DNA of 64,000 nucleotides from Pseudomonas frederiksbergensis. Its GTDB lineage: Bacteria; Pseudomonadota; Gammaproteobacteria; Pseudomonadales; Pseudomonadaceae. Position numbers and translations under genes: made by a program. The stretch is from positions 62,001 through 126,000 of the forward strand of contig NZ_MOBR01000042.1 in NCBI RefSeq assembly GCF_003732705.1. Direction: 5' to 3'. Each line of letters starts with the position of its first letter. The stretch's first letter is position 1. Shown here one piece after another: positions 1 to 9,068 of the stretch. Below the pieces are notes generated by a model, which did not search any database, was not told where the DNA came from, and saw nothing but the letters and a program-made list of their open reading frames with translations.

Positions 1-1821
1 CGACTGTTCGTGGCGGCGATGGTGGTGTTCAACATCGGCGCGCTGATCATCCTGCCGGCCCTGCTGGGGTTAACCCTGGTCGCCCCGCAAGGCCTGATCA
101 TCACCCTGCTGGCCTTCATCTGCATCAGCGGCCTGTTGATGAGCATCGCCCTGGGCGAACGCCAGCGCAGCATCACCGAAGACCGTTTCAGCGTCAGTCG
201 CGATCTGGCCGCCAGCAATGCCGAGATCAACGCCAAAGCCGAATTCCTGGCCAAGATCAGCCACGAAATCCGCACACCGATGAATGGCGTGCTGGGCATG
301 ACCGAACTGCTGTTGGGTACGCCGTTGTCGGTCAAGCAACGGGATTACGTGCAAACCATCCACAGCGCCGGCAACGAGCTGCTGACCCTGATCAACGAGA
401 TTCTCGACATCTCCAAGCTCGAATCCGGGCAGATCGAACTGGACGACGTGCAATTCGATCTCAATGCCCTGATCGAAGATTGCCTGAGTATCTTCCGCGC
501 CAAGGCCGAACAGCAGAACGTCGAACTGATCAGCTTTATCCAGCCGCAAGTGCCGCGGGTGATCAGCGGTGATCCGACCCGCCTGCGCCAGACCCTGCTG
601 AGCCTGCTGGAAAACGCCCTGAAGAAAACCGACGAAGGCGAGATTCTGATCGTCGTCGCCCTCGACGAACGCAGCGCCAAACCGCGCCTGCGCATTGCCG
701 TGCAAGACAGTGGCATTCCAATGGAAGCCGAAGAGCGCGATGCCCTGATGCACGCCGAGTTGCACAGCAAGCATTTCCTCTCCGCCACGCGCCTGGGCGG
801 AAATCTGGGGCTGGTCATCGCCCGGCAACTGATTCGTCTGATGCAAGGGGAATTCGGGATCAAGAGCGGCGCCAACCAGGGCAGCACCTTGTGGCTGACC
901 CTGCCGCTGGACCCGGATCGCCTCGAACACCCGACCTCCGACCTCGACAGCCCGTTGCAGGGTGCGCGGGTGTTGGTGGTGGACGACAACGACACCTGTC
1001 GCAAGGTGCTGGTGCAGCAGTGCAGCGCCTGGGGCCTGAATGTCAGCGCCGTGCCGTCCGGCAAAGAAGCTCTGGCGTTGCTGCGCACCAAGGCGCATCT
1101 GCGTGATTACTTCGATGTGGTCCTGCTGGACCAGAACATGCCCGGCATGACCGGCATGCAACTGGCGGCCAAGATCAAGGAAGACCCGAGCCTCAACCAT
1201 GACATCCTGCTGATCATGCTCACGGGCATCAGCAATGCGCCAAGCAAGATCATCGCCCGCAACTCGGGGATCAAACGCATCCTCGCCAAACCAGTGGCCG
1301 GCTACACCCTCAAGACCACCCTGGCGGACGAACTGAACCAGCGCAACAAAGGCCTGGCCGTGTCACATCACGTGCCCGCCGGCCCTACCGTGCCGGTCAA
1401 GGTACCCAGCGATTTCCGCATCCTGGTGGCCGAAGACAACAGCATCTCGACCAAGGTGATTCGCGGCATGCTGGGTAAGCTCAACCTGCAACCGGACACC
1501 GCCAGCAATGGCGAAGAAGCCTTGCAAGCGATGAAAGCCCAACGCTACGACCTGGTGCTGATGGACTGCGAAATGCCGATCCTCGACGGTTTCTCCGCGA
1601 CCCAGCAATTACGCGCGTGGGAAGTCGGCAATCAGCGGATTCGCACCCCCGTGGTAGCGCTGACCGCACATATCCTCGCCGAGCACAAAGAGCGCGCGCG
1701 GCAGGCCGGCATGGATGGGCACATGGCCAAACCGGTCGAGTTGTCGCAATTGCGCGAATTGATCGAGCATTGGGTTGCCCAGCGTGATCAGCAGAACAGG
1801 GCAGCCGCGCAAACGTCCTGA
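1..1821 (+). CDS. retS: RetS-like hybrid sensor histidine kinase, 3' part
   Basis: The reading frame is open from base 1, so the gene starts outside the window; this is its C-terminal 606 codons. It begins in a hydrophobic segment like the end of a 7TMR-DISM membrane region. A HisKA domain follows with phosphoacceptor His at bases 262-264 (motif SHEIRTPMNG), then a degenerate ATPase domain (DSGIP where DxGxG is usual; GGNLGL as the second glycine box). Two receiver domains end the protein, with LLDQNMPGM and LMDCEMPILDG carrying the phosphoacceptor Asp. Two C-terminal receivers after a 7TM kinase core is the RetS layout; RetS opposes GacS and tunes the Gac/Rsm switch between virulence, secretion and biofilm. 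The adjoining urt/ure locus also fits the retS neighbourhood of Pseudomonas. Another hybrid kinase of the same architecture cannot be excluded without the N-terminus. Confidence 0.75.
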   Translation, partial: RLFVAAMVVFNIGALIILPALLGLTLVAPQGLIITLLAFICISGLLMSIALGERQRSITEDRFSVSRDLAASNAEINAKAEFLAKISHEIRTPMNGVLGMTELLLGTPLSVKQRDYVQTIHSAGNELLTLINEILDISKLESGQIELDDVQFDLNALIEDCLSIFRAKAEQQNVELISFIQPQVPRVISGDPTRLRQTLLSLLENALKKTDEGEILIVVALDERSAKPRLRIAVQDSGIPMEAEERDALMHAELHSKHFLSATRLGGNLGLVIARQLIRLMQGEFGIKSGANQGSTLWLTLPLDPDRLEHPTSDLDSPLQGARVLVVDDNDTCRKVLVQQCSAWGLNVSAVPSGKEALALLRTKAHLRDYFDVVLLDQNMPGMTGMQLAAKIKEDPSLNHDILLIMLTGISNAPSKIIARNSGIKRILAKPVAGYTLKTTLADELNQRNKGLAVSHHVPAGPTVPVKVPSDFRILVAEDNSISTKVIRGMLGKLNLQPDTASNGEEALQAMKAQRYDLVLMDCEMPILDGFSATQQLRAWEVGNQRIRTPVVALTAHILAEHKERARQAGMDGHMAKPVELSQLRELIEHWVAQRDQQNRAAAQTS

Positions 1822-1885
1822 GCCGACAGACGCCATGGCGCCTGATAGACTCCGCCTCGACTTCCCTCGCCAGTGAGCTAGCACC

Positions 1886-2482
1886 ATGCTCCATGTGTTG
1901 TTCAGTGTTTACCTGAAGATGCTGGTGCTCTACAGCCCGTTCTTCGTGTTGTCCTGTTTTATCAGCCTGACCCGTGGTTATTCACGCAAGGAACAACGTC
2001 GCCTGGCCTGGAAAGTGGCGGTCGCGACGCTGGTTTCCAGTGTTTTGCTGTACCTGTTCGGGCGGGTAATTTTCAGCGTGTTCGGCATCACCGTGGATGC
2101 GTTTCGCATCGGCGCCGGCAGCGTGCTGTTCATCTCGGCACTGGGCATGGCCCAGGGTAAGGCCGTGGTGCAGACCGACAATGTGCAGCAGGACGTGACC
2201 ATTGTGCCGCTGACCATCCCGCTGACCGTCGGCCCCGGCACCATCGGTGCGCTGCTGGTGATGGGCGTAAGCCAGCCGCATTGGGATGACAAGCTCACCG
2301 CGATTCTGAGCATTGCCTTGGCCAGTTTCACGGTTGGGGTGGTGCTTTATTTATCCAACCACATCGAACGGATTCTTGGTGATCAGGGCTTGCAGATTGT
2401 CAGCCGGTTGATGGGGTTGTTTGTGTGCGCATTGGCGGCGCAGATTATTTTTACCGGGGTGAAGGGTTACCTCGTGCCGTAG
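1886..2482 (+). CDS. MarC family integral membrane protein
   Basis: This 198-residue protein is almost entirely hydrophobic, with about six membrane segments. It has the MarC/UPF0056 hallmarks: an early PFFVLSCFISLT-type segment, a GxVLFISALGM segment and the conserved TIPLTVGPGTIG stretch near residue 113. The family sits in the inner membrane; its transport function is unproven despite the old multiple-antibiotic-resistance name. It starts 64 bases after the kinase gene in the same direction and may be cotranscribed with it. The length matches the family. Confidence 0.85.
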   Translation: MLHVLFSVYLKMLVLYSPFFVLSCFISLTRGYSRKEQRRLAWKVAVATLVSSVLLYLFGRVIFSVFGITVDAFRIGAGSVLFISALGMAQGKAVVQTDNVQQDVTIVPLTIPLTVGPGTIGALLVMGVSQPHWDDKLTAILSIALASFTVGVVLYLSNHIERILGDQGLQIVSRLMGLFVCALAAQIIFTGVKGYLVP

Positions 2483-2551
2483 ACGTTTTGTCTGACGCTG
2501 GCACCCCGCCTCCTTGAGCGCCTTGACCGGTCGCGTGCGGTGTAAAAGAGA

Positions 2552-3238
2552 TCAATGCAGTTCCACAATCTCGTCTTCGCGCCGCGTACCGAGTATCGAC
2601 AGCACCGTTGATCGGGAGAAATCTTCGTACTCATCACTTAGCTGGGCCTGAAAGCACAACAGATGAACGCTGCCATTGATCCGGTCAGCCATAAACTGTT
2701 GACTCATAAAGTTTGAGTTCAACGGCTCGGCGACTGCAAAACTAATCCTGAGCATCTTTAACGTCGCGGCTTCGTCGACAAGGCCAACTTGCAGCCGGAT
2801 TCGGGTCAAGCCTTGGCTATCCGTTGACTCGCTCGTTCCAATAACCGGTTCCACAGCGTGCCGCGTCAGAACTTGCAGGCTTGTGCCGTTTGAAGTACCA
2901 GCGGAAAGAGACTGCAGGGCCGGATTTATTAACGCTATTTGCTCACGCGAAAAACAACGCTCCAACGCGTTGTCGATCACACTGGCAACCGATACGTGGC
3001 CTTCTCGCCCTAATGTATAAACATCCCCCGCCGTTCCCAAGACATTAAAATGCAGCCGGCGCAGCAACAGTGAATACACTTCGCACCACGAATCAAAGTC
3101 TTTAAACTCTGGATGTTTATGAGTTGACGCCAACTGCATGTAAAGCGTAGAAGCCGTAAAGTCATCACGCTGCGAACGTTCCAACATTGGCGACAAAACT
3201 AAAACGCTGCCCCCACTGACATAACTGTAACGATCCAT
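2552..3238 (-). CDS. Unknown protein, member of a three-copy local family (copy C)
   Basis: This 228-residue protein has no signal peptide, membrane segment or family I recognise. The ATG at 3238 was chosen because AGGAGG lies just upstream; an upstream in-frame ATG at 3271 is less likely. Residues about 25-65 contain DSWCEVYSLLLRRLHF, which lines up with ERWEHYVKGMRAMGW and DWFEHYSGMLWSIGW in the two unknown proteins at 3298-4110 and 9069-9830. All three end in a predicted strand-rich half. It lies 59 bases downstream of the first of these, separated by a strong terminator-like hairpin. Base composition is visibly more AT-rich than the flanking retS and cob genes, which suggests acquisition from elsewhere. 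Function is unknown. Confidence 0.7.
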   Translation of the reverse strand: MDRYSYVSGGSVLVLSPMLERSQRDDFTASTLYMQLASTHKHPEFKDFDSWCEVYSLLLRRLHFNVLGTAGDVYTLGREGHVSVASVIDNALERCFSREQIALINPALQSLSAGTSNGTSLQVLTRHAVEPVIGTSESTDSQGLTRIRLQVGLVDEAATLKMLRISFAVAEPLNSNFMSQQFMADRINGSVHLLCFQAQLSDEYEDFSRSTVLSILGTRREDEIVELH

Positions 3239-3258
3239 AATTCTCACCTCCTCTTGGC

Positions 3259-3290
3259 AAAAAAAAGCCAAGCGCGTTAACGCTTGGCTT
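3259..3290 (-). terminator. Intrinsic terminator or attenuator between two unknown genes
   Basis: Read on the minus strand, a 10-bp stem (3281-3290 with 3265-3274) is followed by eight T. It lies directly after the stop codon of the gene ending at 3298 and just ahead of the ribosome binding site of the next gene. The 3' arm could also pair with GCCAAG at 3258-3253, which touches that ribosome binding site, so a competing fold exists. Confidence 0.8.
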
Positions 3291-3297
3291 CCAAAAA

Positions 3298-4110
3298 TTA
3301 CTTGATGCCGAATTCCAGCTCCAGGGCTCTGTCCGCTGCTTCAAAGAACGCTTGGGCTTGCGCTTCTTTCCTGGCGGTGTAGTCCTCTTCATGAATGGTA
3401 AGAGTGGCTTTACCTTGGTTCACCTTTGCTGAGAAATGCATTTTTTCGAAGATGGCAACTTGGGTGTTACCGGCGTCAGTGAAATAGGAAGTTGAGCCCA
3501 GTACAGCCCAGACATCCTCTCCCTTGTCCTGCGCCACGGCCATTATCCCGATCGAGGCGCCATAGGCTTTCTTGCCATTTTTCTCATACAACGCCAGGGC
3601 TTCCGCGTTCTTCGCCAAACCCTCGATCGTCTTGTTGGCGACCGCTTTCAAAACAGTGGCGGTGGAGCCAGCAACACCACCGATGGCTGCATGAACAACA
3701 TCGAGAACAACATTGCTCATGGTATAACCAACGTAATCTTGATCCATACCCGTATAACCATCGTGCATTCGGGACCACCCCATCGCCCTCATACCTTTGA
3801 CATAGTGCTCCCAGCGTTCAACCTGTTGCTCTTTTTTTGGATATTTGATTTCAGCGCTAACGTCCGCAAAAAACTGAGTCCGCTTGATAATGTTCCTGTA
3901 ACGACGACTCATATCATCGGGAAAACCAATCAGCGTCGAGTTCAAAATGGCCGCATTCAACTTCTCTGTATCAATGGGCAAATCCACTGCAACACGCATT
4001 GCTTTAGGGGTTGCCAATGCCTGGAGGACCGGCATGCAAGTTGCCATGCAGTCTTCGATAAATGCCAGACTTTCGGCTTCGGTCATTTTCACATCACGCA
4101 CATTATTCAC
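3298..4110 (-). CDS. Unknown protein, three-copy local family (copy A)
   Basis: The protein has about 270 residues and no recognised family. The GTG at 4110 is preferred because AAGGA lies about 9 bases upstream; TTG at 4116 and ATG at 4080 are alternatives. The N-terminal third looks helical. A conserved block FFADVSAEIKYPKKE followed by ERWEHYVKGMRAMGW is shared in pattern with the proteins at 2552-3238 and 9069-9830. A glycine/alanine-rich helix (AAIGGVAGSTATVLKAVA) and a beta-rich C-terminus ending in ALELEFGIK follow. There is no signal peptide. It is the first gene of a two-gene minus-strand unit with an attenuator-like hairpin after it. Composition is AT-richer than its neighbours. Function unknown. 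Confidence 0.7.
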   Translation of the reverse strand: MNNVRDVKMTEAESLAFIEDCMATCMPVLQALATPKAMRVAVDLPIDTEKLNAAILNSTLIGFPDDMSRRYRNIIKRTQFFADVSAEIKYPKKEQQVERWEHYVKGMRAMGWSRMHDGYTGMDQDYVGYTMSNVVLDVVHAAIGGVAGSTATVLKAVANKTIEGLAKNAEALALYEKNGKKAYGASIGIMAVAQDKGEDVWAVLGSTSYFTDAGNTQVAIFEKMHFSAKVNQGKATLTIHEEDYTARKEAQAQAFFEAADRALELEFGIK

Positions 4111-4130
4111 AATCAAAGTTCCTTTTTAAA

Positions 4131-4503
4131 TAGTTATGAGCCAACGCCGGCTCGATGAGAAAATTAACGCACTCCGCGCTTCAACTTCAACTTAACTAAA
4201 AGAACAAAACATTTCAAAGACAGAGCAAAAGCAATTAACCAAGGATCAAAAATACTGTCACAGCACAAACTAATAAGAGATCAAAGACCCACGAAACCCT
4301 ATTAAAAAGCAATGCACCCCATCCTTAGACCGAAGCGCACGAAGTACAAGAGGTCATGCCTGCAGTTGGTCTGCTGCAACTCGCAGGGCTGGCAACAACG
4401 CTTTTAGCACTACACCCGCCGCGGGCTCCGGGATGTCCACCAAGGCACGCACCAAGGCCGAAACGGCAACGTCCCGATAAACAAATAACTTTGCGACGGA
4501 TAT
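4131..4503. other. AT-rich intergenic stretch
   Basis: The part next to 4131 is AT-rich and should hold the promoter of the minus-strand unknown genes, though I cannot fix -35 and -10 boxes. The part at 4340-4500 is GC-richer and has a short minus-strand open frame that runs into cobJ, which I do not accept as a gene. Confidence 0.4.
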
Positions 4504-4529
4504 AAAAAACGCCTCCGAAGAGGCGTTTT
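4504..4529 (-). terminator. Rho-independent terminator after cobJ
   Basis: On the minus strand a stem of about 10 bp closed by a TTCG tetraloop is followed by a run of T. It sits immediately downstream of the cobJ stop codon and ends the cobGHIJ operon. Confidence 0.9.
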
Positions 4530-4532
4530 CAC

Positions 4533-6242
4533 TTAACCGGCGGGCTTGTCGCCATACCAGCGTGGCGTATACACCCACGCACCACCCTCGGCGCGAGGAA
4601 ACACGCAGGTGGTGGACGAACCGATCAGCACCATCGTGCGCATGTCCACTTGGTCCGGGGTTAACTGACCTAGCGTGGTGACACGCAATGTCTGCCCCGG
4701 TCGGCCAATGTCACGCCCCAGCACCACTGGCGTTTCGGCGGTGCGGTGCTGCGCGACGATCTCCAGCGCGCGACCCAGTTGCCATGGGCGGGAACGGGAA
4801 ATCGGGTTGTAGAACGCCAGGGCCAGGTCGGCCTGGGAGGCCAGATCCAGACGTTTCTCAATGATCGACCATGGCTTGAGGTTGTCCGACAGCGACATTA
4901 CGCAAAAGTCATGGCCCAACGGTGCGCCGGCCTGGGCCGCCGTGGCCAGGGACGCGGAGACGCCGGGAAGGATCTCCAGCTCAACGTTATGCCAGTTCAC
5001 ATCGCTCGATTCGTGCAAGGCTTCAAGCACCGCCGCAGCCATGGCGAACACGCCCGGATCGCCGGACGACACCACCACCACCGAACGCCCCTGGGCCGCG
5101 AGTTCGAAGGCGTGGCGGGCACGCTGCATCTCTTCGCGGTTATCGGTGCAGTGCATCACCTGATCGGCGCGGAACGGCCCGGCCATGCGCACGTAGGTTT
5201 CGTAACCCAGTACGTCATTGGCCCGGGCCAGTTCGGCTTTGACCGCTGGCACCATCAGTTCGGCGGCGCCAGGGCCCAGGCCGATCACCGCCAGACGACC
5301 GCGTGGACGGCCGATCAGCTGTGGATCGAGGGGGTCGGCAGCGACGGCGATGGCCATCGAGTCGTTGATTTCAATTGAAGTGAGCAGCGACGGCACGGCG
5401 TTGCGCGCCAGCTCAAGCACAGTGTCGGGCCGGGCGCTGAAACGCAGCGGCACACCCAACTCCAGCGCCGCTTCGCGCAATGACGGGTTGGCCATCTCGC
5501 TTTCATCGCTCAACAAACAGGCCAACGATTGCAGCGCAATATTGGCTTCACGCAACGCCGCACGAATGGTTTCCGCCGTTCCCGCCGTCACTGCCACAAC
5601 CACATTGCGCGGATAAATCAGCAGCTCATTGGCACTCGGCTGACGCTCGGCATGCCCGACATGGATCGCCAATCGCGCCTGCCGGTCTTCCGGCAACTGC
5701 GCCTCGGCCAACCATGGCGCCGGACCTTCGATGCGCACCGATTCGCCTGCGAGCAAATCCGAGACGAAGCGCTTGCCCAACTCCAGATCGCCCAAGGCAT
5801 AACCGCTGGGCGGGTTGAGCAGGCAAGTGCCAAAACGCAATTCACCGCTGGTGGTGATGGCGGCGGCGACGTCCAGCGCGGCGGCGATCTCCCGCGCCAA
5901 CACATTCACCCCGCCCAGACCGCCGAGCAGCGGCACCACGGCGCTACCGTCTTCAGCCACGGCCAGCACCGGCGGCTCGGCGCCCTTTTCCAGCAGCAAC
6001 GGCGCCAGAGTGCGGATGACAATACCGGCCGCGCACAGGGCAATGATCGGTGTGTCCTGTTGATAGAGTTCGCGCAACGTCGTGCCGAACTCTTGATAGT
6101 CGCGGTCGGCGCCCTCAACCCGCCCGGCCAGTCCGTGGATCACGGCGTCCGGATAACGCTGCTGAATCCGTCGCGCCGTGGCGAGGCTGCCATTGCCAAG
6201 GATGACAATCGCCGGAGCTGGACGGCCGATCACCCTTGCCAC
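4533..6242 (-). CDS. cobJ: CbiG/CobE–CobJ fusion, precorrin-3B C17-methyltransferase
   Basis: This 569-residue protein joins two parts. Residues 1 to about 290 match CbiG: LCAAGIVIRTLAPLLLEKGAEP, then a glycine-rich LLGGLGGVN segment and a CobE-like end. Residues about 315-569 are a tetrapyrrole methylase (CobJ) beginning LAVIGLGPG, with the SAM-site motif SSGDPGVFAMA. CobJ methylates C17 and contracts the ring, converting precorrin-3B to precorrin-4 in the cytoplasm. Start is GTG at 6242, overlapping cobI by 13 bases; GTG at 6233 with a 4-base overlap is equally possible. It is the last gene of cobG-cobH-cobI-cobJ. CbiG opens the lactone in the anaerobic route, so its presence in an oxygen-dependent pathway is a known Pseudomonas mixture rather than an error. 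Confidence 0.93.
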   Translation of the reverse strand: MARVIGRPAPAIVILGNGSLATARRIQQRYPDAVIHGLAGRVEGADRDYQEFGTTLRELYQQDTPIIALCAAGIVIRTLAPLLLEKGAEPPVLAVAEDGSAVVPLLGGLGGVNVLAREIAAALDVAAAITTSGELRFGTCLLNPPSGYALGDLELGKRFVSDLLAGESVRIEGPAPWLAEAQLPEDRQARLAIHVGHAERQPSANELLIYPRNVVVAVTAGTAETIRAALREANIALQSLACLLSDESEMANPSLREAALELGVPLRFSARPDTVLELARNAVPSLLTSIEINDSMAIAVAADPLDPQLIGRPRGRLAVIGLGPGAAELMVPAVKAELARANDVLGYETYVRMAGPFRADQVMHCTDNREEMQRARHAFELAAQGRSVVVVSSGDPGVFAMAAAVLEALHESSDVNWHNVELEILPGVSASLATAAQAGAPLGHDFCVMSLSDNLKPWSIIEKRLDLASQADLALAFYNPISRSRPWQLGRALEIVAQHRTAETPVVLGRDIGRPGQTLRVTTLGQLTPDQVDMRTMVLIGSSTTCVFPRAEGGAWVYTPRWYGDKPAG

Positions 6243-6964
6243 CGTTCACCGGGCACGATGATCAACGAGAAGTACGGCGAGGACATCGGCTCGACTTCAT
6301 CCAGCGCAACGATTTTCTGGTTGGCCATGGTCGCGCGCTCGACGTACAACGCGCGCCCGGCCAGACCGAGCTCTTCCAGCACCTGCCGCACCTTGGGGAA
6401 ATTGCGCCCCAGCTTCATGATCACCGCCGCATCGGCATCGGCCAAACGTCGTTTCAATTCGTCATGGGGCAGCACGCCGGACAACACCGACAAACTCTGA
6501 TTGCGATACACCAGCGGCGCACCCAGCACCGACGCGCCGCCGAGCATCGAGCAGACACCCGGCACCACTTCGGCGACGTAGCGTTCGGCCAGGCGATCGT
6601 GCAGGTACATGTAGGAGCCGTAGAAGAACGGATCACCTTCGCAGATCACCGCCACATCGCGGCCGGCATCCAGGTGTTGCGCCAATTGCTCGGCAGCGGT
6701 GTCGTAGAAATCGCTGATCACTTGCTCGTAGGACAGCGGCGCCGGCAACGCTTCGGTGGTCACCGGGTACACCAACGGCAGCAGGTTTTGCGCATCGACA
6801 AGGTGCGCTTCGATGATGCCGAACGCGTTGCCTTTCTTGCCCTTGGCGACGAAGTACGCCACCACCGGCGATTCGCGCAGCAGGCGCAGGGCTTTGACGG
6901 TAATCAGTTCCGGATCACCGGGGCCGACGCCCAGGCCGATCAAGCGTCCAGGTTGCTGCATCAT
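6230..6964 (-). CDS. cobI: Precorrin-2 C20-methyltransferase
   Basis: This 244-residue enzyme methylates C20 of precorrin-2 with SAM to give precorrin-3A. It has the tetrapyrrole methylase features: GLGVGPGDPELIT at the N-terminus, CEGDPFFYGSYMYL at the SAM site near residue 110, and VVPGVCSMLGGAS. Length is normal for CobI. The ATG at 6964 overlaps the cobH stop by four bases, and the gene in turn overlaps cobJ, so translation of the whole operon is probably coupled. Confidence 0.96.
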   Translation of the reverse strand: MMQQPGRLIGLGVGPGDPELITVKALRLLRESPVVAYFVAKGKKGNAFGIIEAHLVDAQNLLPLVYPVTTEALPAPLSYEQVISDFYDTAAEQLAQHLDAGRDVAVICEGDPFFYGSYMYLHDRLAERYVAEVVPGVCSMLGGASVLGAPLVYRNQSLSVLSGVLPHDELKRRLADADAAVIMKLGRNFPKVRQVLEELGLAGRALYVERATMANQKIVALDEVEPMSSPYFSLIIVPGERWQG

Positions 6965-7587
6965 TCGATCTCCGTGGCGAGGGCGTTGACAGCGGCGGCG
7001 GCCATGGCGCTACCGCCCAACCGGCCTTGCATGATCACGAACGGCACACCACGACTGTCTGCCGCGAGCGCTGCTTTCGATTCGGCGGCGCCGACGAAGC
7101 CCACCGGGAAGCCGAGGATCAGCGCCGGTTTCGGGGCACCGGCGTCGAGCATTTCCAGCAAGTAGAACAGCGCAGTCGGCGCGTTGCCGATCACCACCAC
7201 GCTGCCTTCCAGATGCGGGCGCCACAGTTCCAGCGCGGCGGCGGAACGGGTGTTGCCCAACTCACGAGCCAACTCCGGAACGCTGTCGTCGCGCAGGGTA
7301 CAGATCACCTGATTGTTCGCAGGCAGGCGCGTGCGGGTCACGCCTTCGGACACCATCCGCGCATCGCACAGGATCGGCGCACCAGCCGCCAGCGCAGCGC
7401 GCCCGGCCTTGCCGGCGCCTTCGGAAAATTGCAGACCGTCGATGGCCTCGACCATGCCGCAGGCGTGGATCACCCGCACCGCGAGTTTTTCCAGGTCGGC
7501 CGGGATGCGCGAAAGGTTCGCCTCGGCGCGAATGATCGCGAAGGAGTTGCGATAGATCTCCTGACCGTCGCGGATGTAATCAAGCAT
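6961..7587 (-). CDS. cobH: Precorrin-8X methylmutase
   Basis: CobH moves the C11 methyl group of precorrin-8X to C12, giving hydrogenobyrinate. The 208-residue protein starts MLDYIRDGQEIYRNSF, the usual CobH N-terminus; the catalytic His is in VIHACGM near residue 40. VIGNAPTALFYLLEML and PVGFVGAAESK are family signatures. The start at 7587 overlaps the end of cobG by eight bases; frames extending further upstream are inside cobG and are not used. Confidence 0.96.
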   Translation of the reverse strand: MLDYIRDGQEIYRNSFAIIRAEANLSRIPADLEKLAVRVIHACGMVEAIDGLQFSEGAGKAGRAALAAGAPILCDARMVSEGVTRTRLPANNQVICTLRDDSVPELARELGNTRSAAALELWRPHLEGSVVVIGNAPTALFYLLEMLDAGAPKPALILGFPVGFVGAAESKAALAADSRGVPFVIMQGRLGGSAMAAAAVNALATEIE

Positions 7588-8881
7588 CAAGGGGGCTCCG
7601 TGGGCGGGCGTCGAGCAAGGTCGCGACCGCTTCAATAGTAAGGTTGCGTGCGTGCAGCGCGCCGAAACCCGGCAGTGCTGCATCGCGAAAATAGAGGTCG
7701 TAGTGACCGGGTGAAACCGCCAGCAAGGTCACCGGCGCAATGTGCGCGGCCGCGCAGGAACGCGGGCAGCCAGACAGGTGCACATTCAGGATTTGGCCGT
7801 GACGTTGCAGCGATGCCGCCAGTTGCAGGGCATCGCTTTTGGTGTCGGACAGGCCTTTGCCACAACCGGCGGAACCGGTGCAGGCAATCACATGGGCCAG
7901 GGCATCGTCGGCGCAACAGCGCAGGCCGAAGGTTTCCAGGCTGTGGATAACTTGGGCGGCGTTGTCTTCATGGATATTGGGCAGCAACAGACTTTGCCAC
8001 GGCGTGAAGCGTAGCGTGCCGTCGCCCTGCTCCCGGGCCAGTTGTGCAGCGCCTCGGAGCATGGCGGGATCGAGCCGGCCAAGGGGGGGGACTGCGCCGA
8101 TATACACACGACCGGGTTCACGTTGCGGATGTGCGCCGATATGCAAGACGCCCGAGGTACGCGGCGCGTTGACGATGGAGAGCATCGGCACACGTTCGCC
8201 CAGTTGCGCGAGCAACCCGGCCAACGGGTATTCGGCCAGCAGATGACGCATGCGGGTCTGCTCGGGGCGCGCCAGTTCGAGGAATAAATCGAGCACTGCG
8301 ATCACCAGTGCGTGGCCGTGCTCCAGTTGCACCGCGCCCAGGGCAACGTCCGTCGGGCAACCGGCCAGGCCGAACGCCAACAGACACTCGCCATTGTGCT
8401 CGACCGCGCTCAACCACAAGTCATGGTGATGTTCGAGCATCGCCAAGCCTTCGCCGCCATCAAGTTGCACGGCGAACTTGGCGCTCAACCCGTGGAAACG
8501 CTCATGGCTTTGCAGGCTGGTGAGGATCTGATCGGCCAACGGCCGCGTATCGAGCACCATCTGCCGATCAATCCCGGCGCCCGGGCTGAGCATCAGGTTG
8601 CGCACATCGTCGCCCGCTGCGGTCCGTGGTCCCAACCCGGCGGCCAACAGGCTGTCGATCAACGCAGCTTCTTCAGGGCCAATCCCGCGAATCTGCAGAT
8701 TGGCGCGATTGGTCGCCTCGATCACGCCGCCGGCAAAGCGCTCGGCAGCATTAGCCACGGCGTCAGCCTGATCGGCACTGATCGAACCGCCATTCAACTT
8801 GATCCGGCAGATCCCGCCATCCAGCGCCTGGACGATACGCAGCAACCCCGGGCAGGCCGAGGGGCGTAGGGCGGTAGACAT
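7580..8881 (-). CDS. cobG: Precorrin-3B synthase (CobG)
   Basis: CobG is the oxygen-using monooxygenase that makes precorrin-3B from precorrin-3A and marks the aerobic cobalamin route. The 433-residue protein is built like sulfite/nitrite reductases: two ferredoxin-like half domains, and near the C-terminus the cysteine sets ACTGSAGCGKG and LSGCPRSCA for the iron-sulfur cluster. The ATG at 8881 is used; a TTG at 8896 in frame is less likely. It is the first gene of the minus-strand cob operon, whose promoter must lie at 8882-9068. No cobalamin riboswitch was recognised there. Confidence 0.93.
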   Translation of the reverse strand: MSTALRPSACPGLLRIVQALDGGICRIKLNGGSISADQADAVANAAERFAGGVIEATNRANLQIRGIGPEEAALIDSLLAAGLGPRTAAGDDVRNLMLSPGAGIDRQMVLDTRPLADQILTSLQSHERFHGLSAKFAVQLDGGEGLAMLEHHHDLWLSAVEHNGECLLAFGLAGCPTDVALGAVQLEHGHALVIAVLDLFLELARPEQTRMRHLLAEYPLAGLLAQLGERVPMLSIVNAPRTSGVLHIGAHPQREPGRVYIGAVPPLGRLDPAMLRGAAQLAREQGDGTLRFTPWQSLLLPNIHEDNAAQVIHSLETFGLRCCADDALAHVIACTGSAGCGKGLSDTKSDALQLAASLQRHGQILNVHLSGCPRSCAAAHIAPVTLLAVSPGHYDLYFRDAALPGFGALHARNLTIEAVATLLDARPRSPLDA

Positions 8882-9068
8882 CGGGCGTTCGTTCAAGGGA
8901 TGGCTGGCTGCGCGGTGATGGGCGAAAGGGCGCCATTATGCCTGCTTTGCCCCCCAGCATGAAAAGCCGGCGGGCAGAATACCGTCGCAGCCAACTCATC
9001 ACAGGCTGGATCCAGCACTGGACATTTTGGAGGACGTACTCTGGCCACAGGCTACACGGCGCCGGTTT

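Noticed and set aside
70..1200. Long minus-strand open frame opposite the RetS-like gene
   Set aside because: It mirrors the kinase frame in GC-rich DNA, is rich in His/Gln/Ala without any domain, and the plus-strand frame has clear HisKA and receiver motifs.
4354..4578. Short minus-strand frame overlapping the end of cobJ
   Set aside because: It has no good start, crosses the cobJ terminator, and matches nothing. A decayed gene end remains possible but cannot be supported.
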